NCBI RefSeq assembly: GCF_036387535.1
Contig: NZ_DASVTO010000044.1
Coordinates: forward strand, 1 to 41,412
From: Sphingomonas_R sp036387535
Lineage (GTDB): Bacteria > Pseudomonadota > Alphaproteobacteria > Sphingomonadales > Sphingomonadaceae
Reading direction: 5' to 3'
Length of the DNA stretch: 41,412 nucleotides
The notes under the pieces are model-generated. The model did no database searches, had not been told where the DNA came from, and was given only the letters and a program-made list of their open reading frames with translations. The position numbers were made by a program, and so were the translations under genes. This document shows, piece after piece, positions 8,996 through 17,321 of this stretch (positions are counted from its first letter, which is position 1; every line of letters starts with the position of its first letter).

Positions 8996-9142
8996 TCAGG
9001 ATTTGCCCGCACCGGACCTGCTGCCGCCCGAACGGCCGCCGCCGCCCTTGCCGCCGGTACCGGATCCGTTGCCACCCGATCCTGCGTCACCCCCCTTGCT
9101 GGGGATGCTGCCCGCGTTTCCGCCCGCGCCCTTCTGCGCCAT
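8996..9142 (-). CDS. Small glycine-rich protein (48 aa), first gene of the small-protein operon
   Basis: A 49-codon frame on the minus strand: MAQKGAGGNAGSIPSKGGDA followed by Gly/Ser/Lys repeats. Glycine makes up 21 of 48 residues, with basic residues interspersed and almost nothing hydrophobic. An excellent Shine-Dalgarno (AGGAG, 7-base spacer) precedes the ATG, and the next gene starts 14 bases after its stop. Such Gly-rich hydrophilic proteins are often stress-induced (family-level analogy, not homology). It is the promoter-proximal gene of a leftward six-gene operon. Confidence 0.55.
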   Translation of the reverse strand: MAQKGAGGNAGSIPSKGGDAGSGGNGSGTGGKGGGGRSGGSRSGAGKS

Positions 9143-9174
9143 GTCGCTGCTCCTGTTCCGTGGAATAGGTGGTC

Positions 9175-9199
9175 AACGGACCAGACGAGCAGACGTTTC
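9175..9199 (-). promoter_or_regulatory. Candidate EcfG-type (general stress response) promoter for the small-protein operon
   Basis: On the minus strand GAAAC and CGTT are separated by 16 bases, one mismatch from the alphaproteobacterial EcfG consensus GGAAC-N16/17-CGTT. The -10 element lies 32 bases upstream of the 48-aa gene start, a plausible short leader. The call rests on motif and position only. Confidence 0.4.
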
Positions 9200-9263
9200 A
9201 GGAAATACCGTATCTTATCATAAGCATAGCTGATCCAAATCAGCCCCGGTCCATCACTGCCAT

Positions 9264-9289
9264 GCAACCCGCGTCGCGGCTGGCACGTT
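9264..9289 (+). promoter_or_regulatory. Candidate EcfG-type promoter for the baeRF/TPP-enzyme operon
   Basis: GCAAC-N17-CGTT on the plus strand, one mismatch from GGAAC-N16/17-CGTT, with the -10 element 31 bases before the gene at 9321. It sits back-to-back with a similar site on the other strand, which would make the region a divergent stress-response promoter. Short motifs of this kind occur by chance, so confidence is modest. Confidence 0.35.
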
Positions 9290-9320
9290 GCAGCCGCATC
9301 ATGAACCAGGGAGAATCCTG

Positions 9321-9761
9321 ATGCGTCTACCCCATGACACGCTGGTGCTGGTCGCCGATGGCCGCAAGATGCTGATGTTCCGCAACCAGGGCGACGCCGA
9401 CGCCCCCAACCTGATCGTGGAGGATGTCGAAACCAGGTCCAACCCCGCCGATCGCGATCAGAAGACCGACGCGCAGGGGCAACGCCCGTCCAGCACCGGC
9501 TATGGCCAGGATTCCACGAGCGAAGCCGATTATCACCAGCTGGAGGAGAACCGCTTCGCCGCCAGCACCGCGGACACGCTGAAGGATCGCGCGCTGCAGG
9601 GTGAGTATGACCGGCTCGTCGTGGTCGCCGCGCCCAAGCTGCTCGGCGAACTGCGCAAGCATTATCACAAGGAAGTCCAGACCCGACTGACTGCGGAGAT
9701 CGCCAAGGATCTGACCGGACATCCCAAGGACAAGATCGAAGCCATCATCGCCGCCGAATGA
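9321..9761 (+). CDS. Host attachment / baeRF-like family protein
   Basis: A protein of 146 residues starting at ATG 9321 after GGGAGAATCCTG; an in-frame ATG at 9288 lacks a good ribosome site. The N-terminal strand LVLVADGRKMLMFRNQG, the central polar Asp/Gln/Ser-rich stretch, and YDRLVVVAAPKLLGELRKHY with a C-terminal helix LTAEIAKDLTGHPKDKIEAI match the so-called host attachment proteins. These are now regarded as bacterial relatives of archaeo-eukaryotic release factor domains (baeRF). The cellular function is not established. It precedes the TPP enzyme gene by 40 bases on the same strand and is probably cotranscribed. Confidence 0.8.
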   Translation: MRLPHDTLVLVADGRKMLMFRNQGDADAPNLIVEDVETRSNPADRDQKTDAQGQRPSSTGYGQDSTSEADYHQLEENRFAASTADTLKDRALQGEYDRLVVVAAPKLLGELRKHYHKEVQTRLTAEIAKDLTGHPKDKIEAIIAAE

Positions 9762-9801
9762 GTGGTCGCCCGCCCCCCTGTTCCATGATCCGGAGATCCC
9801 G

Positions 9802-11496
9802 ATGTCCGATACCGTCGCCGAACTGCTGGTCGACACGCTTGCCGAGATCGGGGTCCGCCAGGTCTTCGGCATCGTGGGCGACGCTCTCAATCCCTTTACC
9901 GATGCGATCCGGCGGCAGGACCGCATCGAATGGATCGGCGTCCGGCACGAGGAGGGCGCCGCGCTCGCCGCCGCCGGCCAGGCAAAGCTGACCGGCCGGC
10001 TCGGCGTCTGCTGCGGCACCACCGGGCCGGGCGGCAACCATCTGGTCGCCGGCCTCTACGAAGCCCGCAAGGATCATGCGCCGGTCCTCGCCATCTCCGG
10101 CGGGGTGCCGGCGGCGATGCGCGGCACCGATTATCTTCAGGAGGATACACCCGACCTGCTGTTCCGCGATGTTGCCGTCTACACCCAGACGATCTCTTCA
10201 CCGGAACAGGCGCCGGCCGTATTCCACCAGGCGATTGCGGAGGCTTATGGCGCGCGCGGCGTCGCGCATCTCAACATTCCGCCCGACGTGTTCGGCGCAC
10301 CCGCGGGCAAGGCGGTACCCAGCCTGTCCACGCTGCGCGCGCGCCCTGATGTCGCGCCCGCCCCTGCCGATATCGACGCCGCGGTATCGCTGATCGCGCA
10401 GGCGAAGAGCATCGCCATCTTCTGCGGCGCCGGGTGTCACGGTGCGGCGGCCGAACTGATCGCCCTGTCCGAACGGCTGAAGGCGCCGCTGCTCCACACC
10501 TACCGCGCCAAGGACATGCTGCCCTATGACGAACCACACTGGATGGGCGGTGTCGGCCTGATCGGCGGTCGTCCCGGCGTCGACGCCGTCGTCGATGCCG
10601 ATCTGCTGCTGATGCTCGGTACCGATTATCCCTATACCGATTTCCTGCCGAAGCATGGTCGCGTCATCCAGATCGACGAACGCGCGTTCGCACTCGGTCG
10701 GCGCACGCCGATCGCGCTCGGCATCGTCGGCTCGGTCCGCCCTGCACTGCTGCAGCTTCTCGATCGCCTGCCTGCGCGTCAGGATGACAGCTTCTTTCAA
10801 CAGGTTCGCACCGCGCGCGCGGCGTGGGACCGGATGCTGGACGAAAAGGCCGATCCCGGGCGCAGCGGGAACAAGATTCATCCGCAGGCGGTCGCGCGGC
10901 TGATCGGCGATCATGCCGCCGCCGATGCGGTCATCGTCACCGACACCGGGGAAGTGACGCTCTGGGCCGCCAACTGGCTACGCCAGACCGGGCGCCAGCG
11001 GATCAGCGGGTCGTTCAACAATGCCGCGGTCGGCACCGGCCTCGGCATCGCCAACGGCGCGCAGGCGCTCGATCGGAACCGTCAGGTGATCTGCCAAGTC
11101 GGCGACGGCGGCTTCACCATGTTGCTGGGCGAATTCATGACGACGGTCGAACACAAGCTGCCGGTGAAGGTCGTGGTCTACGACAATGCCGGCTGGGGCC
11201 TCGTTCATCTTGAAATGGAGCGGGCCGGCGTTCCCGCGGCACCGGGCGCCAGCTTCCCGAACATGGATTTCGCGGCGTTCGCCCGCGCCTGCGGTGCCGA
11301 GGGGTTCACCGCGCGGGACCCCGCGGCGCTTGCGGACACCATCCGCCGCTTCCTTTCGGCACCCGGCCCCGCGATCCTCCATGCCGTGGTCGACCCGGAC
11401 GAGATCCCCGCCATGCCCCATATCGGGGTGGATCAGGCGTGGAAGTTCGGTATCGCGAAGGTCAAGGAAACGCTGAACACCCTTCGCGGACGGTAG
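9802..11496 (+). CDS. Thiamine-diphosphate-dependent enzyme, pyruvate oxidase/dehydrogenase (PoxB)-like
   Basis: A protein of 564 residues with the three domains of the acetolactate synthase/pyruvate oxidase family. The N-terminal TPP-binding (PYR) domain (about 1-170) has catalytic Glu in RHEEGAALAAAG near residue 50 and TTGPGGNHLVAGLYEA. A central domain (about 190-330) follows. The C-terminal PP domain has GDGGFTMLLGEF at 434 and then VVVYDNAGWGLV, the GDG-N(x) Mg/TPP signature. The LGEFMTTVEHKLPVKVVVYDN stretch is closer to PoxB than to acetolactate synthase, so quinone-linked pyruvate decarboxylation to acetate is the best guess. The Shine-Dalgarno GGAGATCCCG precedes the ATG. The true substrate could be another 2-oxo acid. 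Confidence 0.85.
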   Translation: MSDTVAELLVDTLAEIGVRQVFGIVGDALNPFTDAIRRQDRIEWIGVRHEEGAALAAAGQAKLTGRLGVCCGTTGPGGNHLVAGLYEARKDHAPVLAISGGVPAAMRGTDYLQEDTPDLLFRDVAVYTQTISSPEQAPAVFHQAIAEAYGARGVAHLNIPPDVFGAPAGKAVPSLSTLRARPDVAPAPADIDAAVSLIAQAKSIAIFCGAGCHGAAAELIALSERLKAPLLHTYRAKDMLPYDEPHWMGGVGLIGGRPGVDAVVDADLLLMLGTDYPYTDFLPKHGRVIQIDERAFALGRRTPIALGIVGSVRPALLQLLDRLPARQDDSFFQQVRTARAAWDRMLDEKADPGRSGNKIHPQAVARLIGDHAAADAVIVTDTGEVTLWAANWLRQTGRQRISGSFNNAAVGTGLGIANGAQALDRNRQVICQVGDGGFTMLLGEFMTTVEHKLPVKVVVYDNAGWGLVHLEMERAGVPAAPGASFPNMDFAAFARACGAEGFTARDPAALADTIRRFLSAPGPAILHAVVDPDEIPAMPHIGVDQAWKFGIAKVKETLNTLRGR

Positions 11497-11524
11497 ATCG
11501 GCGTCGCGGTCGCGGGCGGCAGGC

Positions 11525-12967
11525 TCAGGCCCGCCGCCGCCGCGGCCGCCGTTCCCTCGGCCGCAACATCGCTTCTATCGCCTCCAGTGTCTTGCCGCGT
11601 GTTTCCGGAACGAACCGCCGCACGAACAGGATATTGCCCACACCCACCGCGGCGAACAGGAAATAGGTCAGGCTCAGCCCCAGCCCCGCGACCATTAGCG
11701 GGAACAGGAACCCGACCGAGAATGTCGCCAGCCACAGCGCCAGCCCTGACAGCCCGATCGCCAGCGGGCGCACCCGCATCGGGAAGATTTCCGACAGCAA
11801 CACCCACGTCGCGGGCGATACGAACGCCTGCTGAAACGCCAGGAACGTCGCCATCAACGGCAGGACGACGAACGCGCGCATCGCCGACTGGCCCATCATG
11901 TTCGATACCACCCCGATCGCGACCAGCGCGCTCGTCGTCCCGCACAGCCCGATCGTCAGCAGCGTCCGCCGCGGCACTTTGGGCAACAGATAGATGCCAA
12001 GGAAGGTCGCCGCCACCGATATGACGCCGTTGGAGATGTTGGCCAGCAACGCGCCGTCGCGTCCGAACCCCGACTGGGTCAGGATCTGCGTTCCATAATA
12101 CATGATGGAGTTGACGCCGGTCAGCTGCTGAACGATCCCGATGCCGATCCCGATGAACAGGATGCGGCGGATCCACGGTTCGCGCAGCACGGTCAGGTCG
12201 ATCCGCGCCGCCCCGGCATCAGGGTCGCCGATCGCGCGCTCGATCTCCTGCATCTCGGTATCCACCGCCTTGGCATCGCGGATGCGCCGCAACGCCTTGC
12301 GCGCGCGGTCCATCTGGTGATGCGCGACCAGCCAGCGCGGGCTTTCCGGCACGCCCAGCATCCCGATCAGCAGGCCGATCGCAGGGATCAGCGCGACCGC
12401 CAGCATCACGCGCCACACACCGGCATGCTGCCCCCAGCGCAGGCTGATGAACGCGTTGCACGCAAAGGCCAGCAACTGCCCAGACACGATCATCAACTCG
12501 TTGGTGGTCACTAGCCGGCTGCGTCCGCCCGCCGGTGCGATCTCCGCCAGATAGGTCGGAACCGAAACCGACGCGCCACCGACCGCCAGCCCCAGCAGGA
12601 ACCGCGCGGCGACGAGGCTCGGAATACCCGGCGCCAGCGCCGACGCGACTGTCCCTGCGATGAAGACGATGGCCAGCGTCAGGATCGTGCGGCGACGGCC
12701 GGATCGCATCGATATCGGCCCGGACAGCAGCGCGCCGAACGCCGCGCCCAGCAACAGCGAACTGGTGACCATCCCTTCCGTCAACGGCGTCAGACGCAGA
12801 TCCTGCTGGATATAGATCAGCGCGCCGTTGATGACGCCGGTATCATATCCGAACAACAATCCGCCGAGTGTCGCCACCAGCGTGATCCGGCGGAGCTGCC
12901 CGCCCGGGCTGGGCAGGGGTGCCACGCCATCGCCGGCGGAACTGGATGGGGAGGACGTTGCGGACAT
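11525..12967 (-). CDS. Sugar porter family MFS transporter
   Basis: A protein of 480 residues with 12 predicted membrane helices and sugar-porter signatures: GGLLFGYDTGVINGAL in helix 1, RSGRRRTILT in loop 2-3, VPESPRWLVAHHQ after helix 6, QQLTGVNSIMYYGTQIL in helix 7 and PETRGKTLEAIEAML near the C-terminus. A basic tail follows. These place it with proton-coupled hexose/pentose/inositol symporters (XylE/GalP/IolT-like); the substrate cannot be told. It is convergent with the TPP enzyme gene (28-base gap) and preceded by the AT-rich gap at 12968-13213. Its ribosome site is weak. Confidence 0.93.
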   Translation of the reverse strand: MSATSSPSSSAGDGVAPLPSPGGQLRRITLVATLGGLLFGYDTGVINGALIYIQQDLRLTPLTEGMVTSSLLLGAAFGALLSGPISMRSGRRRTILTLAIVFIAGTVASALAPGIPSLVAARFLLGLAVGGASVSVPTYLAEIAPAGGRSRLVTTNELMIVSGQLLAFACNAFISLRWGQHAGVWRVMLAVALIPAIGLLIGMLGVPESPRWLVAHHQMDRARKALRRIRDAKAVDTEMQEIERAIGDPDAGAARIDLTVLREPWIRRILFIGIGIGIVQQLTGVNSIMYYGTQILTQSGFGRDGALLANISNGVISVAATFLGIYLLPKVPRRTLLTIGLCGTTSALVAIGVVSNMMGQSAMRAFVVLPLMATFLAFQQAFVSPATWVLLSEIFPMRVRPLAIGLSGLALWLATFSVGFLFPLMVAGLGLSLTYFLFAAVGVGNILFVRRFVPETRGKTLEAIEAMLRPRERRPRRRRA

Positions 12968-13141
12968 GCGACACTTTCATTCGTGCCCCGCGTCGACGGC
13001 GTCCGTCCGCGGGCGTTTGGCTTGGGATCAATCTTCAAATCCCGAAGCGATGTATAAGTTTCGCAAAATCATGATAGATCCCGTAATTTATTGTTCCGTA
13101 CTCCTAACAACCATCATACATCTACATCATCAACAATATGT

Positions 13142-13166
13142 GGAACGTCACGTCAAGATTATGGTT
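13142..13166 (+). promoter_or_regulatory. Candidate EcfG-type promoter for the CC0125-like lipoprotein gene
   Basis: GGAAC, 16 bases, then GGTT on the plus strand: a perfect -35 element and three of four -10 bases of the EcfG consensus, 47 bases before the gene at 13214. It lies in the AT-rich gap 12968-13213, which otherwise shows no gene. That gap must also carry the promoter of the opposing sugar porter, which I could not pin down. Confidence 0.4.
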
Positions 13167-13213
13167 CATCCTGGGATAGCCGATAAGGGCTGATCTATAG
13201 TTACGGGTGGATC

Positions 13214-13789
13214 ATGAGGAAGGATGTTCTTGGCATACGTCATGCTACGGCGCCATGGGCGGCATTGCTGCTGGCGGGATTGACCGCCTGCACCACGTCG
13301 ACGCCCTATCAGCCGATTTCCAGCGCGCATGCGTCGGCCGGCGGCTATGGCGATCAGCAGATCGAACCCAACCGCTTTCGCGTCACCTTTGCCGGCAACA
13401 GCATGACCTCGCGCCAGACGGTCGAAACCTACCTCCTGTACCGGGCCGCGCAACTCACGGTGGAACGCGGGCAGGACTGGTTCCAGATGGCCGATCGGAA
13501 CACGGAACGCCGCAGCAATACCTATGTCGATCAGCCGTTCGGCCCGGGCCCCTTCGGCTATTGGGGGCCGAGCTGGCGGTATCGCGGCCGCGGCTTCGGC
13601 TGGCGCGGGTGGGATCCCTTCTGGGGAGACCCGTTCTGGGATAGCACGGTCAATGTCCGGACCGTCGACCGGTACGAGGCGACCGCCGAAATCGTGACGG
13701 GCCGCGGTCCCAAACCCAATGATCCTCGTGCCTTCGATGCGCGGGCGGTGCTGGCCAATCTCCGCGCCACGATCCAGCCACCCCGCTGA
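13214..13789 (+). CDS. CC0125/CC1285-type lipoprotein
   Basis: A protein of 191 residues with a lipoprotein signal: a hydrophobic stretch WAALLLAGLTAC with lipobox LTAC (Cys about residue 26), so probably membrane-anchored. The conserved block FRVTFAGNSMTSRQTVETY with LLYRAAQLTVERGQDWF is characteristic of the alphaproteobacterial CC0125/CC1285 family of unknown function. The middle is rich in Gly, Trp and Pro (YWGPSWRYRGRGFGWRGWDP). It ends 3 bases before the stop of the opposing HAD gene. The role is unknown; the family is often found among envelope or stress genes. Confidence 0.85.
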   Translation: MRKDVLGIRHATAPWAALLLAGLTACTTSTPYQPISSAHASAGGYGDQQIEPNRFRVTFAGNSMTSRQTVETYLLYRAAQLTVERGQDWFQMADRNTERRSNTYVDQPFGPGPFGYWGPSWRYRGRGFGWRGWDPFWGDPFWDSTVNVRTVDRYEATAEIVTGRGPKPNDPRAFDARAVLANLRATIQPPR

Positions 13790-13792
13790 TCG

Positions 13793-14455
13793 TCACCCCG
13801 CCAACGGCGACTGCGCATAATCGGCCAGCAAGGCGGCGGCATCGTCATAGACGGCGATCGCCCCCGCCCGGCGCAGGGTCGCGTCGTCGAACTTCCCCGA
13901 CCGGACCGCGACCGCCGCGACGCCGCATTTGCCGGCCGCTTCGATGTCGTACGGTGTATCCCCCACCACCAGCGCCTGATCCGGCGCCAGCCCGGTCTTC
14001 TTCAGCGCGGTCGCGAAGATGTCGGGCGCGGGCTTGGTCCGTTCGACGTCGTCGGAACTGGTGGTCGCTCCGACCATCGCCTCCGCGCCCAGCAACGCGA
14101 CATAATGCTCCAGCTCGGCCTGCGACGCGGATGACGCCAGCACCACCTGCTGCCCTGCGGCATGCACCGCCGCCAACAGATCGTGCGCACCGGGAAACGG
14201 CCGGACTTCGTCCAGATAGCGTTGCTTGAACACCGTCCCATGCACCTCTCCCAGCTGCGTCTGCGCGGCCGCGTCCAGTTCGGGCAGCAGGGTCGGCACC
14301 AGCATGTCGGTGCCCTTGCCGATCTGGTCATGGATCACTTGCCGGTCGAACGATCTGCCGATGCTGCGGAACGCCTCCTCCCATGCCAGGACATGCTGGT
14401 CGTTGCTGTCGACCAACGTGCCGTCGATATCGAACAGGATCGCCTTGATCGTCAT
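13793..14455 (-). CDS. HAD superfamily hydrolase (beta-phosphoglucomutase/phosphoglycolate phosphatase-like)
   Basis: A protein of 220 residues from the ATG at 14455, chosen because AAGGA lies 9 bases upstream and the HAD core starts at once (MTIKAILFDIDGTLVDS). Motifs are: I, DIDGT with nucleophile Asp9; II, LASSAS; III, the Lys in ERTKPAPDIF; IV, GDTPYDIEA. A helical cap lies between I and II (about 15-85), as in subclass I HADs that hydrolyse or isomerise small phosphoesters. The in-frame extension to 14512 is unlikely. The substrate is not predictable. Confidence 0.88.
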   Translation of the reverse strand: MTIKAILFDIDGTLVDSNDQHVLAWEEAFRSIGRSFDRQVIHDQIGKGTDMLVPTLLPELDAAAQTQLGEVHGTVFKQRYLDEVRPFPGAHDLLAAVHAAGQQVVLASSASQAELEHYVALLGAEAMVGATTSSDDVERTKPAPDIFATALKKTGLAPDQALVVGDTPYDIEAAGKCGVAAVAVRSGKFDDATLRRAGAIAVYDDAAALLADYAQSPLAG

Positions 14456-14592
14456 GATTTCAATCCTTGTAACAACGACTTGGTCAGCGGGCGACACCGG
14501 GCAATGTTCCATCCGCGGGGATCATAACGACGACTGATGCGTCTCCTGCCCATGCTGCTCCCGTCCCTGCCCGACTGTCGCCGCGCCGCGCC

Positions 14593-16185
14593 GTGCTGAC
14601 GTTCGAGCTTCTGCTCGGGCTGTTCGCGTTCTGCCTCGCGCTGGCGCTGGTTGCGCGTCGCATCGGGGTCCCGCTGGCGGTGGCGCTGGTGCTGGGCGGG
14701 ATGGCGATCGCCTTCCTTCCGGGGCTTCCGCACATCGCGTTCGAACCGGAACTGGCGCTCGCGCTGTTCCTGCCGCCGCTGCTGCAACTCAGCGCCTATC
14801 GCACGGATTGGCCCGCGTTCCGCACCAATCTCCGCCCGATCCTGCTGCTGGCGACCGGCGCGGTGCTGTTTACCGCCGCGGTGGTCGCGTGTGTCGCCAA
14901 ATGGCTGATCCCCGATCTGCCCTGGGGTGCGGCCATTGCCCTGGGCGCGATCGTCGCACCGCCCGATGCGGTCGCCGCCGCCGCGGTGCTGCGCGACCTG
15001 CGCCCGCCGAAACGCATCGCGACCGTGCTGGAGGGGGAAAGCCTGCTCAACGACGCGGCCTCGCTCGTCCTCTATCGCTTCGCGGTCGGCGCGACCATCG
15101 CCGGCACCTTCGATCTGAAAGAGGGGGCGCTCGCCTTCCTGCTGTCGGCGGTCGGCGGCACGCTGGTCGGCTATGCCATTGGCCGGCTCGCGATGTGGAT
15201 CTTCTCGCGGATCGACGAGACCCTGCACGACATCACGGTCAGCGTGCTGGCCGGTTTCGCCGCCTATTTCGCGGCGGAGGCGGTGCATGCGTCGGGCGTG
15301 CTGGGCGTCGTCGCCTGTGGCCTGGTGCTCGGCACGCATCAGCATCAGGCGTTCACCGCGCATACCCGCCTTGCGTCCGGTGCGGTCTGGAGCTTTCTGG
15401 AATTCGCATTGACCAGCCTGGTGTTCATGCTGATCGGGATGCAGCTGCGCGGGATCATCGATCGGCTGCCCAGCTACGCTCCGGCGCAGCTCGCCACGCT
15501 GGCGCTGGCGACATCCGGGGCGCTGATCCTCAGTCGTTTCGCCTGGATCATGCCGATGACCTGGATCCCGCGCCTGCTGTCGCGGCGGTTGCGCGAACGC
15601 GATCCCGCCCCGCCTGCCAGCCATCTGGTCGTCATATCGTGGGCGGGTATGCGCGGCGTGGTCAGCCTGGCCGCCGCGCTGGCGCTGCCGATGCGCTTTC
15701 CAGGCCGCGACATCATCATCTTCCTCGCCTTCTGCACGATCCTGGCGACGCTGGTGGTGCAGGGGACCACGCTCGGCCCGCTGATCCGCCGGCTCGGCCT
15801 CACCCGCCCGGACAATGACGGGGTCGACCCGCGTCAGGTGACCCTGCGTCGCCATGTCGCCGAAGCCGCGCTCAACGCGGTCGAGGAACAGACCGTCGAC
15901 GATGATCGCGATCCCGCCGCCACCGAACTGGTTGCCCACTACCGCGATCGTGCGCAGCAGGCCGCACGGCTCGACGACGGCGCCGAACCGGAGGCGAACC
16001 GCGCCGCCGCGCAGCTCACCCTCCGCCTGACGGCGGTCGAGGCCGCACGTTCGAAGCTTGCGGCGCGGCGCCAGGATCATGACGACGACGCGGCCCTGGG
16101 GCTGATGACCGAACTCGATCTTGAGGAAGAACAGATCCGCCGCGAACTGATCGCGCTCAGCCAGCCTGCCCCGCGTCAGCGCTGA
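14593..16185 (+). CDS. Na+/H+ antiporter, CPA1 family
   Basis: A protein of 530 residues. About 12 membrane helices span residues 1-410, followed by a hydrophilic, charged cytoplasmic tail of about 120 residues. CPA1 features include ALGAIVAPPDAVAAAAVLRDL with the ion-site Asp, LEGESLLNDAASLVLYRFAV (the GESLLND motif) and SWAGMRGVVSLAAALALPM. It exchanges cytoplasmic cations for protons and contributes to pH or salt tolerance. The start is GTG at 14593; no in-frame ATG exists between the upstream stop and this position, so the exact start is uncertain by some codons. A long open frame antisense to it is a shadow. Confidence 0.92.
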   Translation: MLTFELLLGLFAFCLALALVARRIGVPLAVALVLGGMAIAFLPGLPHIAFEPELALALFLPPLLQLSAYRTDWPAFRTNLRPILLLATGAVLFTAAVVACVAKWLIPDLPWGAAIALGAIVAPPDAVAAAAVLRDLRPPKRIATVLEGESLLNDAASLVLYRFAVGATIAGTFDLKEGALAFLLSAVGGTLVGYAIGRLAMWIFSRIDETLHDITVSVLAGFAAYFAAEAVHASGVLGVVACGLVLGTHQHQAFTAHTRLASGAVWSFLEFALTSLVFMLIGMQLRGIIDRLPSYAPAQLATLALATSGALILSRFAWIMPMTWIPRLLSRRLRERDPAPPASHLVVISWAGMRGVVSLAAALALPMRFPGRDIIIFLAFCTILATLVVQGTTLGPLIRRLGLTRPDNDGVDPRQVTLRRHVAEAALNAVEEQTVDDDRDPAATELVAHYRDRAQQAARLDDGAEPEANRAAAQLTLRLTAVEAARSKLAARRQDHDDDAALGLMTELDLEEEQIRRELIALSQPAPRQR

Positions 16186-16194
16186 TCCGGCCCG

Positions 16195-17253
16195 TCAGTG
16201 CGCGACCATCGCCCCGTCAACCTGCGTCAGTCGCCGGCGCAGCCGCAGCGTCGCGCGCAACCCCTCCGGCTCCAGTGCGAAGGTCACCGCACCGCGCAGC
16301 TGGCTGCGCACGATCCCGGTGGCCATGCGCCAGCCGAAACCGGTCGCAACCTCCGAATGGACGACCGGCCCGCCACGCTCGATCCACTCGATCGTGACCG
16401 ACTCCGCATCGGGCATCCACCACCGGATATCCACGCGGCCATTGGGCGCCGACAGCGATCCATGCACCACCGCATTCGACAGCATCTCATGCAGGACCAG
16501 CGCCAGCGGCTGCACCTGCGCCGGTGGTATGGCGATCGGATCACCGCCGGCCATGATCTGCTTTCGCCCGAACGGCTCCATTTCCGCGCGCACGATCGTA
16601 TCCAGGTCGACATCCTGCCATCCGCCCGCCGCCAGCAGGCCATGGGCACGCGCCAGCGAATCCACCCGCCCCTGCACCGCACGGGCATAGCTGGCGGAGT
16701 CGTCCGCCTGGCTCAGCCGGACGATGCCCTGCACCAGCGCCAGCGCGTTCTTCGCGCGGTGGTCCACTTCCTTCAACAACCGGTGTTCGACCTGTTCCAG
16801 CGCCTGCGCCTGCCGCCGGTCGGTCACGTCCATCTGCGACGCGAAATGATAAACTAGCTGCCCGTCATCGTCATGGATCGGGCTGATATGCAGCTCGTTC
16901 CAGAATGCGGTCCCGTCCTTCCGGTAATTCAACAGTTCGATCGTGATGTCGCCGCCCTCGGCCAGGCGGTCGCGCAACGTCTGGATTGCGGCGGGGTCGG
17001 TCCGCGGCCCCTGCAGGAAGCGGCAGTTGCGACCGACCACCTCGTCCGCGGTATAGCCGGTCAGTTTCAGGAACGCGCTGTTCGCCAGCACGATCGGGTT
17101 ATCGGGCTGCAACGGGTCCGACACGATCATCGGCATCCGCGTGCGCTCGACCGAGATCAGCGCCAGCGCGCTGCGATCCACCAACCCGCTTGCCGATGCC
17201 GCCGCGGGGTTGTCCCCTGTCAGACGGGATGCATGGCGGGCCTTGTCGATCAC
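16195..17253 (-). CDS. LOV-domain blue-light sensor histidine kinase (HWE/HisKA_2 type)
   Basis: A protein of 352 residues. The LOV/PAS domain (about 30-145) contains GRNCRFLQG, with Cys77 the flavin-adduct cysteine. The dimerisation/phospho-acceptor region reads EVDHRAKNALALVQG, with His165. The ATPase part has HEMLSNAVVHG (N260) and WIERGGPVV, the HWE-type signature, then FGWRMATG. There is no membrane segment, so it is cytoplasmic and light- or redox-sensing. In alphaproteobacteria such kinases often feed the PhyR-NepR-EcfG stress response (family knowledge; no PhyR or NepR gene is seen here). The start is GTG at 17253 with weak ribosome site; ATGs at codons 40 and 42 would cut into the LOV domain. 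Confidence 0.92.
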   Translation of the reverse strand: MIDKARHASRLTGDNPAAASASGLVDRSALALISVERTRMPMIVSDPLQPDNPIVLANSAFLKLTGYTADEVVGRNCRFLQGPRTDPAAIQTLRDRLAEGGDITIELLNYRKDGTAFWNELHISPIHDDDGQLVYHFASQMDVTDRRQAQALEQVEHRLLKEVDHRAKNALALVQGIVRLSQADDSASYARAVQGRVDSLARAHGLLAAGGWQDVDLDTIVRAEMEPFGRKQIMAGGDPIAIPPAQVQPLALVLHEMLSNAVVHGSLSAPNGRVDIRWWMPDAESVTIEWIERGGPVVHSEVATGFGWRMATGIVRSQLRGAVTFALEPEGLRATLRLRRRLTQVDGAMVAH

Positions 17254-17321
17254 GAGCGCGGCGAACTTTCAACGGGTTGTGAGAGGATGTGCGGTTTGAA
17301 CGCCCCGTCTTCCTGTCGGTT

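Noticed and set aside
14456..16080. 542-codon frame antisense to the Na+/H+ antiporter
   Set aside because: Arg/Gln/Gly-rich shadow of a GC-rich coding frame, with no recognisable domain.
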